In this document: piece after piece, positions 35,309 to 43,559 of the stretch | How the letters are laid out: each line of letters starts with the position of its first letter | Numbering within the stretch: position 1 is the stretch's first letter | Assembly: GCF_036226365.1 (NCBI RefSeq) | Contig: NZ_CP108462.1 | Span: 5,347,501-5,411,500, forward strand | Origin: Streptomyces sp. NBC_01262 | GTDB lineage: Bacteria > Actinomycetota > Actinomycetes > Streptomycetales > Streptomycetaceae | DNA length: 64,000 nt | Direction of reading: 5' to 3' | The notes under the pieces: generated by a model | The model's database searches: none | What the model saw: the letters and a program-made list of their open reading frames with translations, nothing else | Told to the model about the DNA's origin: nothing | Made by a program: the position numbers and the translations under genes

Positions 35309-36054
35309 CGATGACGATGACGGAGCCGACAACCACCCTCGGGGCCTCCGGAGCCCCCCGCATCCTGGTGGTCGACGACGAGCGGGCGATCCGGGACGCC
35401 CTCCACATGATCCTCAGCAGAAGAGGCTACGAGGTCCTGCTCGCCTGCGACGGCGAGGAAGCCCTGGAGATGGTCGAGTCCGCCCACCCCGACCTCGTCA
35501 TCCTGGACGTCCTGCTCCCCTACATGGACGGCCTCACCGCCTGCCGCCGGCTGCGCGCCCGCGGTGACGAGGTCCCGGTGATGATGCTCACCGCCCGCGA
35601 CACCATCGGCGACCGCGTCACCGGCCTGGAGACCGGCGCCGACGACTACCTCGCGAAACCCTTCGCCACCGACGAGCTCGTCGCCCGCATCCGCGCCCTG
35701 CTGCGCCGCCGCCAGCGCGAGTCCGCCCTCGTCCACGACACCGTCTTCAACTTCGCCGGCCTGCGCATGGACACCGTCGGCCGGGACGTCACCCGCGACG
35801 GCCGGGACCTGCGCCTCACCCGCACCGAGTTCGCGCTGCTGGAGCTGTTCATGGCCCGTCCCCGGCAGGTCCTGGAGCGGGACTGGCTGCTCAAGGCGCT
35901 GTGGGGCGACCACGGGCTGCCCACCGCCAACACCCTCGACGTCTATGTCATGTACCTGCGCCGCAAGACCGAGGCCGGCGGTTTGTCCCGGCTCATCCGT
36001 ACGGTCCGGGGTGTCGGCTACGTACTCGACACGGACCTGGAAGCCGTGGCATGA
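35299..36054 (+). CDS. OmpR-family response regulator 1
   Basis: 251 residues: receiver domain with phospho-Asp at 70 (LVILDVLLPYMDG), Lys in LAKPF, then a winged-helix DNA-binding domain ending GVGYVLDT. A short Met/Thr-rich start (MAMTMTMTEP) precedes the receiver. It overlaps the ABC exporter gene by 10 bp, so the two are coupled. No kinase is adjacent; the nearest is encoded at 38526. Possibly it binds the 11-bp repeats of this region. Confidence 0.92.
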   Translation: MAMTMTMTEPTTTLGASGAPRILVVDDERAIRDALHMILSRRGYEVLLACDGEEALEMVESAHPDLVILDVLLPYMDGLTACRRLRARGDEVPVMMLTARDTIGDRVTGLETGADDYLAKPFATDELVARIRALLRRRQRESALVHDTVFNFAGLRMDTVGRDVTRDGRDLRLTRTEFALLELFMARPRQVLERDWLLKALWGDHGLPTANTLDVYVMYLRRKTEAGGLSRLIRTVRGVGYVLDTDLEAVA

Positions 36055-36087
36055 GTGACAGGGGCGACAGGGGATTCTGGGACTCCC

Positions 36088-36114
36088 CACATCCTGCTCT
36101 CAGGGAATTCACAG
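36088..36114 (+). promoter_or_regulatory. 11-bp triple direct repeat operator, response regulator 2
   Basis: CACAT-N6-CTCAG-N6-CACAG with exact 11-bp pitch. GTAACC follows 8 nt after the last block and the ATG at 36138 is 9 nt further, so a short or absent leader is expected. This spacing supports 36138 as the start of the downstream gene and indicates an internal promoter. Confidence 0.65.
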
Positions 36115-36137
36115 ATCCTGCGGTAACCGTGGACGGC

Positions 36138-36932
36138 ATGCAGTCGACCCAGACCGAGAACCCGGCCCGCATCCTGATCGTCGACGACGAGCCCGCCGTC
36201 CGTGAGGCGCTGACCAGAAGCCTGGAGTTCGAGGGCTACGAGGTCGACACCGCCAAGGACGGCCAGGACGCGCTGCAGCAGCTTGAGACCGAGCACCCCG
36301 ACCTGATCCTGCTGGACGTGATGATGCCCGTCCTGGACGGTCTCGCCGCCGCCCGCCGGATCCGGGCCAAGGGCGACACGGTGCCGATCCTCATGCTCAC
36401 CGCCCGCGACGCCGTCGGCGACCGCATTGTCGGACTCGACAACGGGGCCGACGACTACCTCCCCAAGCCCTTCGCCGGCGACGAGCTGCTGGCCCGCGTA
36501 CGCGCCCTGCTCCGGCGCAGCGCGCCGGTCGTCCCGCCGCAGCCGCAGCGCGACGGCCTCCGCCCGTCCGTCTCCGGCGCCGGGTCCGGGTTCGGGTCCG
36601 GTTCCACCGCCAGGCAGCAGCTGGCCTTCGAGGACGTCGCGATGGACCTGCGCACCCGCGAGGTCACCCGAGACGGCAAGCGCCTGGACCTCACCAAGAC
36701 CGAGTACGCGCTCCTCAAGCTCTTCATGGCCCACCCGCGCCAGGTGCTCAGCCGCGCCTCCATCCTCCGCGAGGTCTGGGGTTTCGATTTCGAGCCGACC
36801 TCCAACACCCTCGATGTCTACGTGATGTACTTGCGGCGCAAGACGGAGGCCGGCGGCCTGCCCCGGCTCATCCACACCGAACGCGGCACCGGCTATGTCC
36901 TGCGTCCGCCCAAGAACCGCGAGGCGCGCTGA
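36138..36932 (+). CDS. OmpR-family response regulator 2
   Basis: 264 residues. Receiver with phospho-Asp at 60 (LILLDVMMPVLDG) and LPKPF; a Pro/Gly/Ser linker longer than usual; winged helix ending GTGYVLRPP. Start set at ATG 36138, which gives the same N terminus length as response regulator 3 (MQSTQTENPARILIVDDE against a similar start there) and agrees with the operator/-10 spacing. An ATG at 36051, overlapping the previous stop (ATGA), is the alternative. Highly similar to regulator 3 at 46903. Its partner is probably the kinase at 38526. Confidence 0.9.
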   Translation: MQSTQTENPARILIVDDEPAVREALTRSLEFEGYEVDTAKDGQDALQQLETEHPDLILLDVMMPVLDGLAAARRIRAKGDTVPILMLTARDAVGDRIVGLDNGADDYLPKPFAGDELLARVRALLRRSAPVVPPQPQRDGLRPSVSGAGSGFGSGSTARQQLAFEDVAMDLRTREVTRDGKRLDLTKTEYALLKLFMAHPRQVLSRASILREVWGFDFEPTSNTLDVYVMYLRRKTEAGGLPRLIHTERGTGYVLRPPKNREAR

Positions 36933-36935
36933 CCC

Positions 36936-37553
36936 ATGTTCGACGCCAACCACCTCGTCTCGACCTTCGGACTCATCGGCGTACTCCTCATCGTCTTCGC
37001 CGAGTCCGGGCTGCTCATCGGCTTCTTCCTGCCCGGTGACTCCATCCTCTTCACCGCCGGCCTGTTGATCTCCCAGCACCAGGTGATCCACCAGCCCCTG
37101 TGGCTCGTCTGCCTGCTCATCGCCGCCGCCTCCATCGTCGGCAACGAGGTCGGCTACCTCTTCGGCCGCAAGGCCGGCCCCGCGCTCTTCCGGCGGCCGA
37201 ACTCCCGCCTCTTCAAGCAGGAGTACGTCGCCAAGGCCCACGACTTCTTCGAGCGACACGGCGCCCGGGCCCTGGTCCTCGCCCGCTTCATCCCGATCGT
37301 GCGGACCTTCACCCCGATCCTCGCCGGCGTCAGCGGCATGGCCCACCGCTCCTTCACCCTCTTCAACGTCGCCGGCGGCGTCCTGTGGGGCGCGGGCGTG
37401 ACGGTGGCCGGGTACTTCCTCGGGCAGATCGGCTTCATCCGGGACCACGTGGATGTGGTGCTGGTGCTCATCGTCGTGCTGTCGGTTCTCCCGGCCGTTG
37501 TGGAAGCCCTCCGCTCGCGCCGCGGCTCGCGTGCCGAGCGCAGCGCGGCGTAG
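36936..37553 (+). CDS. DedA family membrane protein
   Basis: 205 residues with about five membrane helices and the VTT/DedA motifs: ESGLLIGFFLPGDSILFTAG near the N terminus and FIPIVRTFTPILAGVSGM in the middle, with the conserved Glu, Asp and Arg residues. DedA-family members have recently been identified as polyprenyl-phosphate or phospholipid translocases and are needed for envelope integrity. Three bp after regulator 2, same operon. In this setting, recycling of polyprenyl phosphate used by the nearby glycosyltransferases is a reasonable guess. Confidence 0.9.
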   Translation: MFDANHLVSTFGLIGVLLIVFAESGLLIGFFLPGDSILFTAGLLISQHQVIHQPLWLVCLLIAAASIVGNEVGYLFGRKAGPALFRRPNSRLFKQEYVAKAHDFFERHGARALVLARFIPIVRTFTPILAGVSGMAHRSFTLFNVAGGVLWGAGVTVAGYFLGQIGFIRDHVDVVLVLIVVLSVLPAVVEALRSRRGSRAERSAA

Positions 37554-37559
37554 GGGCTT

Positions 37560-37650
37560 TCCCCCACCCCGCCCCTTCCCGAAACCAGGGGGCAAGCCCC
37601 CTGGACCCCCGAACGCCCTGCGGGCGTGTCCTCAAACGCCGGACGGGCTG
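37560..37650. repeat. dispersed palindromic repeat, copy C
   Basis: CCCCCACCCCGCCCCTTCCC, palindrome CCAGGGGGC/GCCCCCTGG, then an extra CGAACGCCCTGCGGGCGTGT palindromic block that is shared with copy D but absent from A and B, then CTCAAACGCCGGACGGGCTG. Fills the gap between dedA and the GalU-like gene. Confidence 0.9.
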
Positions 37651-37664
37651 AAACTCGGGTTCGC

Positions 37665-37691
37665 CTCACCTTGGTCTCAGCGCCCTCTCAT
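37665..37691 (+). promoter_or_regulatory. 11-bp triple direct repeat operator, GalU-like gene
   Basis: CTCAC-N6-CTCAG-N6-CTCAT, exact 11-bp pitch. TGAAAC, a possible -10, starts 8 nt after the last block; the ATG at 37714 is 8 nt further, so the message may be leaderless. Confidence 0.75.
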
Positions 37692-37713
37692 TCCGCCGAT
37701 GAAACATGACCTC

Positions 37714-38517
37714 ATGACCCCCCACACCACGAAAACCGTCAGGAAAGCCGTCGTCCCCGCCGCCGGGCTGGATGACGTGCTCATGGTCACCGGCCGCCAC
37801 AAGCGGGCGGTCGAGGACCACTTCGACCAGGCGTCGGAGCTGGAACGCGCGCTGGAGGCGAAGGGCGACCTCGCCTGTCTGGACGCGGTCCGGAGCGCGA
37901 GCGCGCTGGCCCGCATCGACCACATCCGGCAGGGGGACCCGCTCGGCCTGGGCCATGCCGTGCTGCTGGGCGACGACCTGATCGACGAGCGGGAGACGCT
38001 GCTCAAGGACATGCTCGACGTGCGCGCCCGGCACGGCGGAAGCGTGATCGCGCTCATGGAGGTCGACCCCGCGCAGATCCACCTCTACGGCTGCGCCGCC
38101 GTCGAGCCGGGCGGGGAGGACGGCGTCGTCCGGGTCACGGGCCTGGTCGAGAAGCCGTCCGCGGACGCGGCGCCGAGCAACTACGCCGTCATCGGCCGCT
38201 ATGTCCTGGACCCGCAGGTGTTCGACGTACTGGAGCGCACCGGGCCCGGCCGAGGCGGCGAGATCCAGCTCACGGACGCGATCGAGGAGCTGGCGGCCAA
38301 GGGCGAGGTGCGCGGGGTGGTGTTCAGGGGCCGGCGCTATGACACCGGCGACAAGGCGGACTATCTGCGGACCGTCGTACGGCTGGCGTGCGACCGGCCG
38401 GACCTCGGCCCGGAGTTCCGTACCTGGCTCAAGGAATTCGTCAGCACGCTCGACCTCGATCTGGACCTCGATCTCGACCTCGACCTCAACCGGGAAGGTG
38501 GGCGGCTCGCCGCCTGA
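37714..38517 (+). CDS. GalU-like nucleotidyltransferase with two internal deletions
   Basis: 267 residues against about 300 for UTP-glucose-1-phosphate uridylyltransferases. The frame is open, but the text jumps from RKAVVPAAG straight to LDDVLMVTGRHKRAVEDHF, so the G-x-GTR-x-LPATK nucleotide-binding loop and about 35 residues are gone; further on GLGHAVL runs into LLGDDLID, losing about 12 more. The C-terminal half (GGEIQLTDAIEELA, YDTGDKADYL) is intact, followed by a (LD)n tail. Normal UTP-binding activity is unlikely. It may be a decaying gene or a repurposed fold. ATG 37699 is an alternative start. Eight bp before the kinase gene. Confidence 0.8.
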   Translation: MTPHTTKTVRKAVVPAAGLDDVLMVTGRHKRAVEDHFDQASELERALEAKGDLACLDAVRSASALARIDHIRQGDPLGLGHAVLLGDDLIDERETLLKDMLDVRARHGGSVIALMEVDPAQIHLYGCAAVEPGGEDGVVRVTGLVEKPSADAAPSNYAVIGRYVLDPQVFDVLERTGPGRGGEIQLTDAIEELAAKGEVRGVVFRGRRYDTGDKADYLRTVVRLACDRPDLGPEFRTWLKEFVSTLDLDLDLDLDLDLNREGGRLAA

Positions 38518-38525
38518 GTACTCAC

Positions 38526-39935
38526 ATGATGCGAAGACTGCCGCTGCGCTCCCGACTGGCACTCCTCACGGCGGCGGCCTTCGCCATGGCCATCGGGGTG
38601 GCGGCGGCGGCCTGCTGGTACATCACGGCCACGCAGCTCCGCAGCAGTCTGGACTCCTCCCTCACCACCGTCGACATATCGCCGGGGTGGATCCAGCTGC
38701 TGGAGAAGAAGTGTGACAAAACCCCCGCGAAGACGAACGCGAGCGGGCCGCCGTCCCGGATCACGGGCCAGTTGCTGACGAAGAACGGCAACAAGCGGTG
38801 CGTGGACTACGCCGACACCGCGATCGTCGTCACCCAGGCCGACAAGGACGTGGCCACCGGCAAGATCCACTCCGTACTGCGCGACGGCGTGCGCGACGAC
38901 GGGACCCCCGTCCGCGTCTACACCGTGAAGACCCGCGGCGGCGACATCATGACCATCGCCCGTGAGATCAGCGAGGTGTCGGAGCCGCTCAACAAGCTCG
39001 CGGCGCTGCTGACCATCGTCGGCGGCTGCGGCGTCCTGCTCGCGCTGGGCGCGGGTCTGCTCATCGCCCGGGCCTCGCTGGCGCCCGTGCACCGGTTCAC
39101 CGCCGCCGTGGAGCACATCGCCCGCACCGAGGACCTGAAGGTGCGCATCCCGGTGGAGGGGGAGGACGAGATCGCCCGCCTCGGCCGGTCGTTCAACAGC
39201 ATGACCGCGGCCCTGGAGAGCTCGCGCGACCACCAGCAGCGGCTGATCGCCGACGCCGGGCACGAGCTGCGCACCCCGCTGACCTCGCTGCGCGCCAACG
39301 TGGACCTGCTCATCCGCAGCAACCAGACCGGCCGGCCCCTCCCGCCGCACAAGCGGGACGCGCTGCTGGGCAGCCTGCAGGCGCAGACGCAGGAGCTGAC
39401 CAGCCTCATCGGGGATCTGCTGGAGCTGTCCCGCCCGGAGGTCGCCCAGGCCGCCGCCGTACCGACGGCCCTGCACGCCGTCGTCCAACGGGCGCTGCAA
39501 CGCGCCCAGTTGCGCGGCCCCGGAGTGACCTTCCTGACGGACATCGACCCCTGGCACGTGCTGGGCGACCCGGCCTCGCTGGAGCGGGCCGTGGTGAATC
39601 TGCTGGACAACGCGGTGAAGTTCTCGCCGCCGGACGGCACGATCGAGGTCCGGCTGCGGGACGGGGAGCTGACCGTACGCGACCACGGCCAGGGCATCCC
39701 GGCCGGGGACCTCCCGCATGTCTTCGAGCGCTTCTGGCGCTCCCCGCAGGCCAGGGCCCTGCCGGGCAGCGGCCTGGGGCTCTCCATCGTCGCGCACACC
39801 GTGCAGCGCGCCGGCGGACAGGTGGCTCTGCTGCCGGCCCACGGGGGCGGAACGATGGCTTCCGTACGGCTTCCGGGGACGGCCGTTCCGGCGCCGGGGA
39901 CCGCACAGCTCGCTCATATTGTGAGCGGTCTATGA
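38526..39935 (+). CDS. sensor histidine kinase 1 (HAMP, two sensor cysteines)
   Basis: 469 residues. Membrane helix at about 10-36, an extracytoplasmic sensor domain of about 120 residues with exactly two cysteines (Cys63 in EKKCDK, Cys92 in KRCVD), second helix about 160-181, HAMP, dimerisation domain with phospho-His at 246 (ADAGHELRTPL), and ATPase N and G boxes (NLLDNAVKFS, GSGLGLSIV). Paired sensor cysteines could report extracytoplasmic thiol/disulfide state, as discussed for CutS-type sensors in Streptomyces. Very similar to kinase 2 at 45319. Start at the first of two adjacent ATGs. Confidence 0.92.
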   Translation: MMRRLPLRSRLALLTAAAFAMAIGVAAAACWYITATQLRSSLDSSLTTVDISPGWIQLLEKKCDKTPAKTNASGPPSRITGQLLTKNGNKRCVDYADTAIVVTQADKDVATGKIHSVLRDGVRDDGTPVRVYTVKTRGGDIMTIAREISEVSEPLNKLAALLTIVGGCGVLLALGAGLLIARASLAPVHRFTAAVEHIARTEDLKVRIPVEGEDEIARLGRSFNSMTAALESSRDHQQRLIADAGHELRTPLTSLRANVDLLIRSNQTGRPLPPHKRDALLGSLQAQTQELTSLIGDLLELSRPEVAQAAAVPTALHAVVQRALQRAQLRGPGVTFLTDIDPWHVLGDPASLERAVVNLLDNAVKFSPPDGTIEVRLRDGELTVRDHGQGIPAGDLPHVFERFWRSPQARALPGSGLGLSIVAHTVQRAGGQVALLPAHGGGTMASVRLPGTAVPAPGTAQLAHIVSGL

Positions 39936-39947
39936 GGCCTCGATGAG
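39921..39947 (-). promoter_or_regulatory. 11-bp triple direct repeat operator before the GT2-GtrA-PMT operon (inverted)
   Basis: On the minus strand CTCAT-N6-CTCAT-N6-CTCAC with 11-bp pitch; on the plus strand this reads GTGAG/ATGAG/ATGAG. It overlaps the stop codon of kinase 1 and lies 72-98 bp before the glycosyltransferase start. Its orientation is opposite to the downstream operon, unlike the other five sites, so its effect may differ. Confidence 0.6.
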
Positions 39948-40018
39948 AACGCTGTTTCTCATCCGTCGCTAATTGCGGTCTTACTGAGGCCCAAGATCCC
40001 AACGGAAAAGTTGGGGTC

Positions 40019-40870
40019 ATGAACGCAACGACAGCAGGAATCGCGGGAGGCGCCCGGCAGCGATCGGTAGAGGTCGTAGTGCCGGTGTACAACGAGGCAC
40101 ACGTCCTCGCCGACAGCATCAGCCGCCTCCACGCCTACCTCGAAGACTCCTTCCCCTTCCCCTTCCAGATCACCGTCGCCGACAACGCGAGCACCGACGC
40201 CACCTGGCAGGTCGCCACCGAGCTGACCTACCGGCTGCCCCACGTACACGCCGTCCACCTGGAGCAGAAAGGCCGGGGCCGCGCCCTCAAGGCCGTCTGG
40301 AGCCAGAGCAACGCCGACGTCGTCGCGTACATGGACGTCGACCTGTCCACCGGCCTCGAAGGCTTCCTGCCGCTGGTCGCCCCCCTGCTGTCCGGCCACA
40401 GCGATGTGGCCATCGGCAGCCGTCTGCACCGCCACTCGGCGGTCGTACGCGGTCCGAAGCGCGAGTTCATCTCCCGCTGCTACAACATCCTGCTGAAGCT
40501 GGGCCTGGCGGCCCGCTTCTCCGACGCCCAGTGCGGCTTCAAGGCCGTACGCACCGATGTGTTCAAGGCGATGGCCCCGCACATCGAGGACAACGCCTGG
40601 TTCTTCGACACCGAACTGCTGGTGCTCGCGGAGCGGAACAAACTGCGTATTCATGAAGTGCCGGTCGATTGGACCGATGACCCGGACAGCCGGGTCGACA
40701 TCATCAAGACGGCGACGGACGACCTGAAGGGCATGTGGCGGATCGCCAAGCTGTCGCTCCAGGGCCGTGCGAAGTTCGCCGTGCCGCGCCGTGCGAACAA
40801 GACCTTCGTCGTCAGCGAGCAGCCGGTCGCCCGCGAGCGGGTCCTCACCGGCGCCGGGTCCGCGCGATGA
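40019..40870 (+). CDS. family 2 glycosyltransferase (polyprenyl-phosphate sugar synthase type)
   Basis: 283 residues. GT-A fold with VVVPVYNEAHVLADSI at the start, DNASTDATW, and the metal-binding D-x-D in YMDVDLSTG (106-108). This is the DPM1/DpgS-like group, which transfers a sugar from a nucleotide to polyprenyl phosphate on the inner face of the membrane. Stop overlaps the GtrA start (ATGA), then the PMT-like gene also overlaps: a complete make-flip-transfer set. Confidence 0.9.
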   Translation: MNATTAGIAGGARQRSVEVVVPVYNEAHVLADSISRLHAYLEDSFPFPFQITVADNASTDATWQVATELTYRLPHVHAVHLEQKGRGRALKAVWSQSNADVVAYMDVDLSTGLEGFLPLVAPLLSGHSDVAIGSRLHRHSAVVRGPKREFISRCYNILLKLGLAARFSDAQCGFKAVRTDVFKAMAPHIEDNAWFFDTELLVLAERNKLRIHEVPVDWTDDPDSRVDIIKTATDDLKGMWRIAKLSLQGRAKFAVPRRANKTFVVSEQPVARERVLTGAGSAR

Positions 40871-41313
40871 GCGCGGGCCAGGGCGGTAAGGCCGGTCTGC
40901 GGCAGCTGCTGCACTTCGGGATCATCGGAGCCGTCAGCACGGTCGCGTACATGGTCCTGTACCTGGGCGCCCGGCAGGTCATGCCGGCGATCTGGGCCAA
41001 CGCCCTGGCCCTGCTGGTCACCGCCGTCGCCAACACCGCCGCCAACCGCCGCTTCACCTTCGGGGTCTCCGGATCCAAGGACGCCCTGCGGCACCAGCTC
41101 GAAGGCGGCATGGCCTTCGCCATCGGGCTGGCACTCACCACCGGCGCCGTCGCCGGACTGCACCTCCTGGCCCCCAACGCTTCCCACGGCATCGAGCTCG
41201 CCGTGCTGGTCGGTGCCAACGCCGCCGCCACCATCATCCGCTTCGTCCTCATGCGGCTCTGGGTCTTCAGCCCGCGGCGCCGCCCTTCACAGTCCCCGGA
41301 GTACGCGTCATGA
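40867..41313 (+). CDS. GtrA family membrane protein (lipid-linked sugar flippase)
   Basis: 148 residues with four membrane helices. Family features: LHFGIIGAVSTVAYMVLY in helix 1, NRRFTF after helix 2, and the end RLWVFSPRR. GtrA proteins are thought to flip polyprenyl-phosphate-linked sugars across the membrane. Coupled to both neighbours by ATGA overlaps. Confidence 0.88.
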   Translation: MSAGQGGKAGLRQLLHFGIIGAVSTVAYMVLYLGARQVMPAIWANALALLVTAVANTAANRRFTFGVSGSKDALRHQLEGGMAFAIGLALTTGAVAGLHLLAPNASHGIELAVLVGANAAATIIRFVLMRLWVFSPRRRPSQSPEYAS

Positions 41314-43481
41314 CGACCCAACTCGCCCCGCCGGCCCCCGTCGAGGACAATCCTCGCTCCCACCGGGCCGCCCCGCCCGCCGACAACAGCCTCGCCGACA
41401 GAGGAAAGCGCCTCTTCCTCGGCAAGCCCGAAGACCCCCGCTGGGCCCGCCCCACCCTCTGGGCGATCCTGCTGCTCGCCACCGCCTTGTACGCCTGGAA
41501 CCTGACGACGATCAGCGGCAACTCCTTCTACAACGCCGCCGTCTACTCCGGCACCAAGTCCTGGAAGGCCTTCTTCTTCGGCTCCCTGGACGCGGGCAAC
41601 TGGTCGACCGTCGACAAGCCGCCGTTCGCCCTGTGGATGATGGGCCTGTCCGCCCGGATCTTCGGCTACGGCACCTGGCAGCTGATGCTCCCGCAGATCG
41701 CCGCCGGGCTCGGAACGGTGGGCCTCACGTACCGCCTGGTGCGGCGCGACTTCGGCCACGTGGCCGCCACCATCGCCGGCCTGGTGGTGACGCTGACCCC
41801 GATCACCGTCGCCATCACCCGTGACACCAACCCCGACCCGATCCTCGTCTGCCTGATGATGCTCGGCGCGGCCAGCCTGATGAAGGCCGTCCGCACCGGC
41901 CGGATGATGCCGCTGGTGTGGTCCGGGATCTGGATCGGCTGCGCCTTCAACACCAAGATGATGCAGGCCTACGTGGTCCTGCCCGCCTTCTTCCTGGTCT
42001 ACCTCTGGGCCGCCAAGGGCTCCATCGGCCGCCGGATCCGCAACCTGGCCGTCGGCACGGTCGCCCTGATCGTCAGCAGCGCCTGGTGGATGGTCATCGT
42101 CGACCTGATCCCCGCCTCCTCCCGCCCCTACATCGGCGGCTCGACCGACGGCACGGTCTGGGACCTCGTCATCGGCTACAACGGCTTCGGCCGCATCTTC
42201 GGCGCCAGCAGCTCCGTCGGCAGCCAGGGCAACAGCGCCAGCTTCGGCGGCACGGCGGGCATCGGCCGCCTCTTCAACAGCATCATGGGCGGCCAGATCT
42301 CCTGGCTCATCCCCTTCGCCATCGTCGCCGTCCTCGGCGGCCTGATCCTCATCGGCCGCGCCCCGCGCACCGACGCCAAGCGCGCCTCGCTCCTCCTTTG
42401 GGGCGGCTGGGGCGCCATCCACTACCTGACCTTCGCCCTCGCCGAGGGCACCTTCCACCCCTACTACGTCACCGCCATGGCCCCGGCCATCGCAGCCCTG
42501 TGCGGCGCCGGTGGCGTGATGCTCTACAAGGCCTTCCGTGAAGGCGACGCCGCCAAGTGGGCCTGGGTCCTCCCGGTCGCCATCGCCGCCTCGGGTATCT
42601 GGGCGGTCGTCCTCCTCCAGCGCGTCTCCGGCTCCGGCACGGCGTACACCGTCGCCGAGATCGTCGCCGGCGCCGGCTCCGTCCTCGCCATCCTCGGCCT
42701 CCTCGCCGGCCGCTTCCTCGGCAAGAACCGCCTGGTCGGCATCGCCGCCCTGGCCGCCGTGGTCGCCCTCCTCGCCGGTCCCACCGCCTACTCCCTCTCC
42801 GCGGCGACCTCCGCCACCAACGGCACCAACCCCACGGCCGGCCCCTCCACGGGCGGCGGCATGGGCGGCGGAGGCGGCGGCATGGGCGGCGGCTCCGCCC
42901 CCAGCGGCACCGGCGCCAAGTCCGGCTCGATGCCCTCCGGCACGAAGCCCACCGGCAACCCGCCGTCCGGCGGCATGGGCGGCTCGTCCAGCTCCAGCAG
43001 CTCCAGCTCCGGCTCCTCCTCGTCCTCCTCCTCGTCCAGCACCCAGCAGCAGGCGGGTGGCGGCGGTGGCGGCGGAATGGGCGGCAGCGTCAGCTCCGAC
43101 ATGATCACGTACCTGCTGAAGCACCAGGACGGCGCCACCTGGCTCGTGGCCGTCTCCAACGACCAGACCGCATCGTCGATCATCCTGGCCTCCGGCCAGC
43201 CCGCGATGTCCATGGGCGGCTGGAGCGGCAACGACAACTCCATGACCCTCGCCAAGCTCAAGGCCCTGGTCAAGGCGGGCAAGCTGCACTACATCATGGT
43301 CAGCAGCACCGGCGGCCAGTCCTCCAACTCCGAGATCACCGCCTGGGTCAAGAAGGTCGGCACCGAGGTCAAGACCTCCGCCTACACGACGAGCTCCTCG
43401 ACTTCTTCGAGCTCCTCGACCAGCACCACCACCAGCACCAGCAGCGGCCTCTACCGCCTGGATGCCTCCGACGTCAGCTGA
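41310..43481 (+). CDS. PMT/ArnT-like glycosyltransferase, paralogue 2
   Basis: 723 residues, about eleven membrane helices. Same motifs as paralogue 1: DAGNWSTVDKPPFALWMMG in the first loop and ITRDTNPDPI. A Gly/Met then Ser-rich low-complexity region (about 510-595) leads to the shared C-terminal domain (TYLLKHQDGATWLVAVSND), and a final Ser/Thr-rich stretch. It should receive the lipid-linked sugar made and flipped by the two coupled genes before it. Resembles the B. subtilis YkcB/YkcC pairing. Acceptor unknown. Confidence 0.9.
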   Translation: MTTQLAPPAPVEDNPRSHRAAPPADNSLADRGKRLFLGKPEDPRWARPTLWAILLLATALYAWNLTTISGNSFYNAAVYSGTKSWKAFFFGSLDAGNWSTVDKPPFALWMMGLSARIFGYGTWQLMLPQIAAGLGTVGLTYRLVRRDFGHVAATIAGLVVTLTPITVAITRDTNPDPILVCLMMLGAASLMKAVRTGRMMPLVWSGIWIGCAFNTKMMQAYVVLPAFFLVYLWAAKGSIGRRIRNLAVGTVALIVSSAWWMVIVDLIPASSRPYIGGSTDGTVWDLVIGYNGFGRIFGASSSVGSQGNSASFGGTAGIGRLFNSIMGGQISWLIPFAIVAVLGGLILIGRAPRTDAKRASLLLWGGWGAIHYLTFALAEGTFHPYYVTAMAPAIAALCGAGGVMLYKAFREGDAAKWAWVLPVAIAASGIWAVVLLQRVSGSGTAYTVAEIVAGAGSVLAILGLLAGRFLGKNRLVGIAALAAVVALLAGPTAYSLSAATSATNGTNPTAGPSTGGGMGGGGGGMGGGSAPSGTGAKSGSMPSGTKPTGNPPSGGMGGSSSSSSSSSGSSSSSSSSSTQQQAGGGGGGGMGGSVSSDMITYLLKHQDGATWLVAVSNDQTASSIILASGQPAMSMGGWSGNDNSMTLAKLKALVKAGKLHYIMVSSTGGQSSNSEITAWVKKVGTEVKTSAYTTSSSTSSSSSTSTTTSTSSGLYRLDASDVS

Positions 43482-43510
43482 CCCCCTGACTGACGTCACA
43501 CCCCCCTGAC

Positions 43511-43556
43511 AGGGCGGGTCGCCGGGTACCTCTCCCCCTCCCCGGCGGCCCGCCCT
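43511..43556. terminator. bidirectional terminator
   Basis: AGGGCGGGTCGCCGGG / CCCGGCGGCCCGCCCT, 16 paired positions with one mismatch, 14-nt loop, between the convergent PMT-like gene 2 and the PH-domain gene. Confidence 0.8.
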
Positions 43557-43559
43557 TCG

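Noticed and set aside
35299..36932. Two adjacent response regulators as a frameshifted single gene
   Set aside because: Each has a complete receiver and a complete winged-helix domain, with a promoter element between them; they are two genes.
43382..43445. TCC/AGC repeats resembling a microsatellite
   Set aside because: They encode the Ser/Thr-rich end of PMT-like gene 2 and are ordinary codon repetition.
40845..43499. 884-codon minus-strand ORF opposite GtrA and PMT-like gene 2
   Set aside because: Antisense of clear membrane protein genes; Gly/Asp-rich pseudo-sequence typical of high-GC shadow frames.
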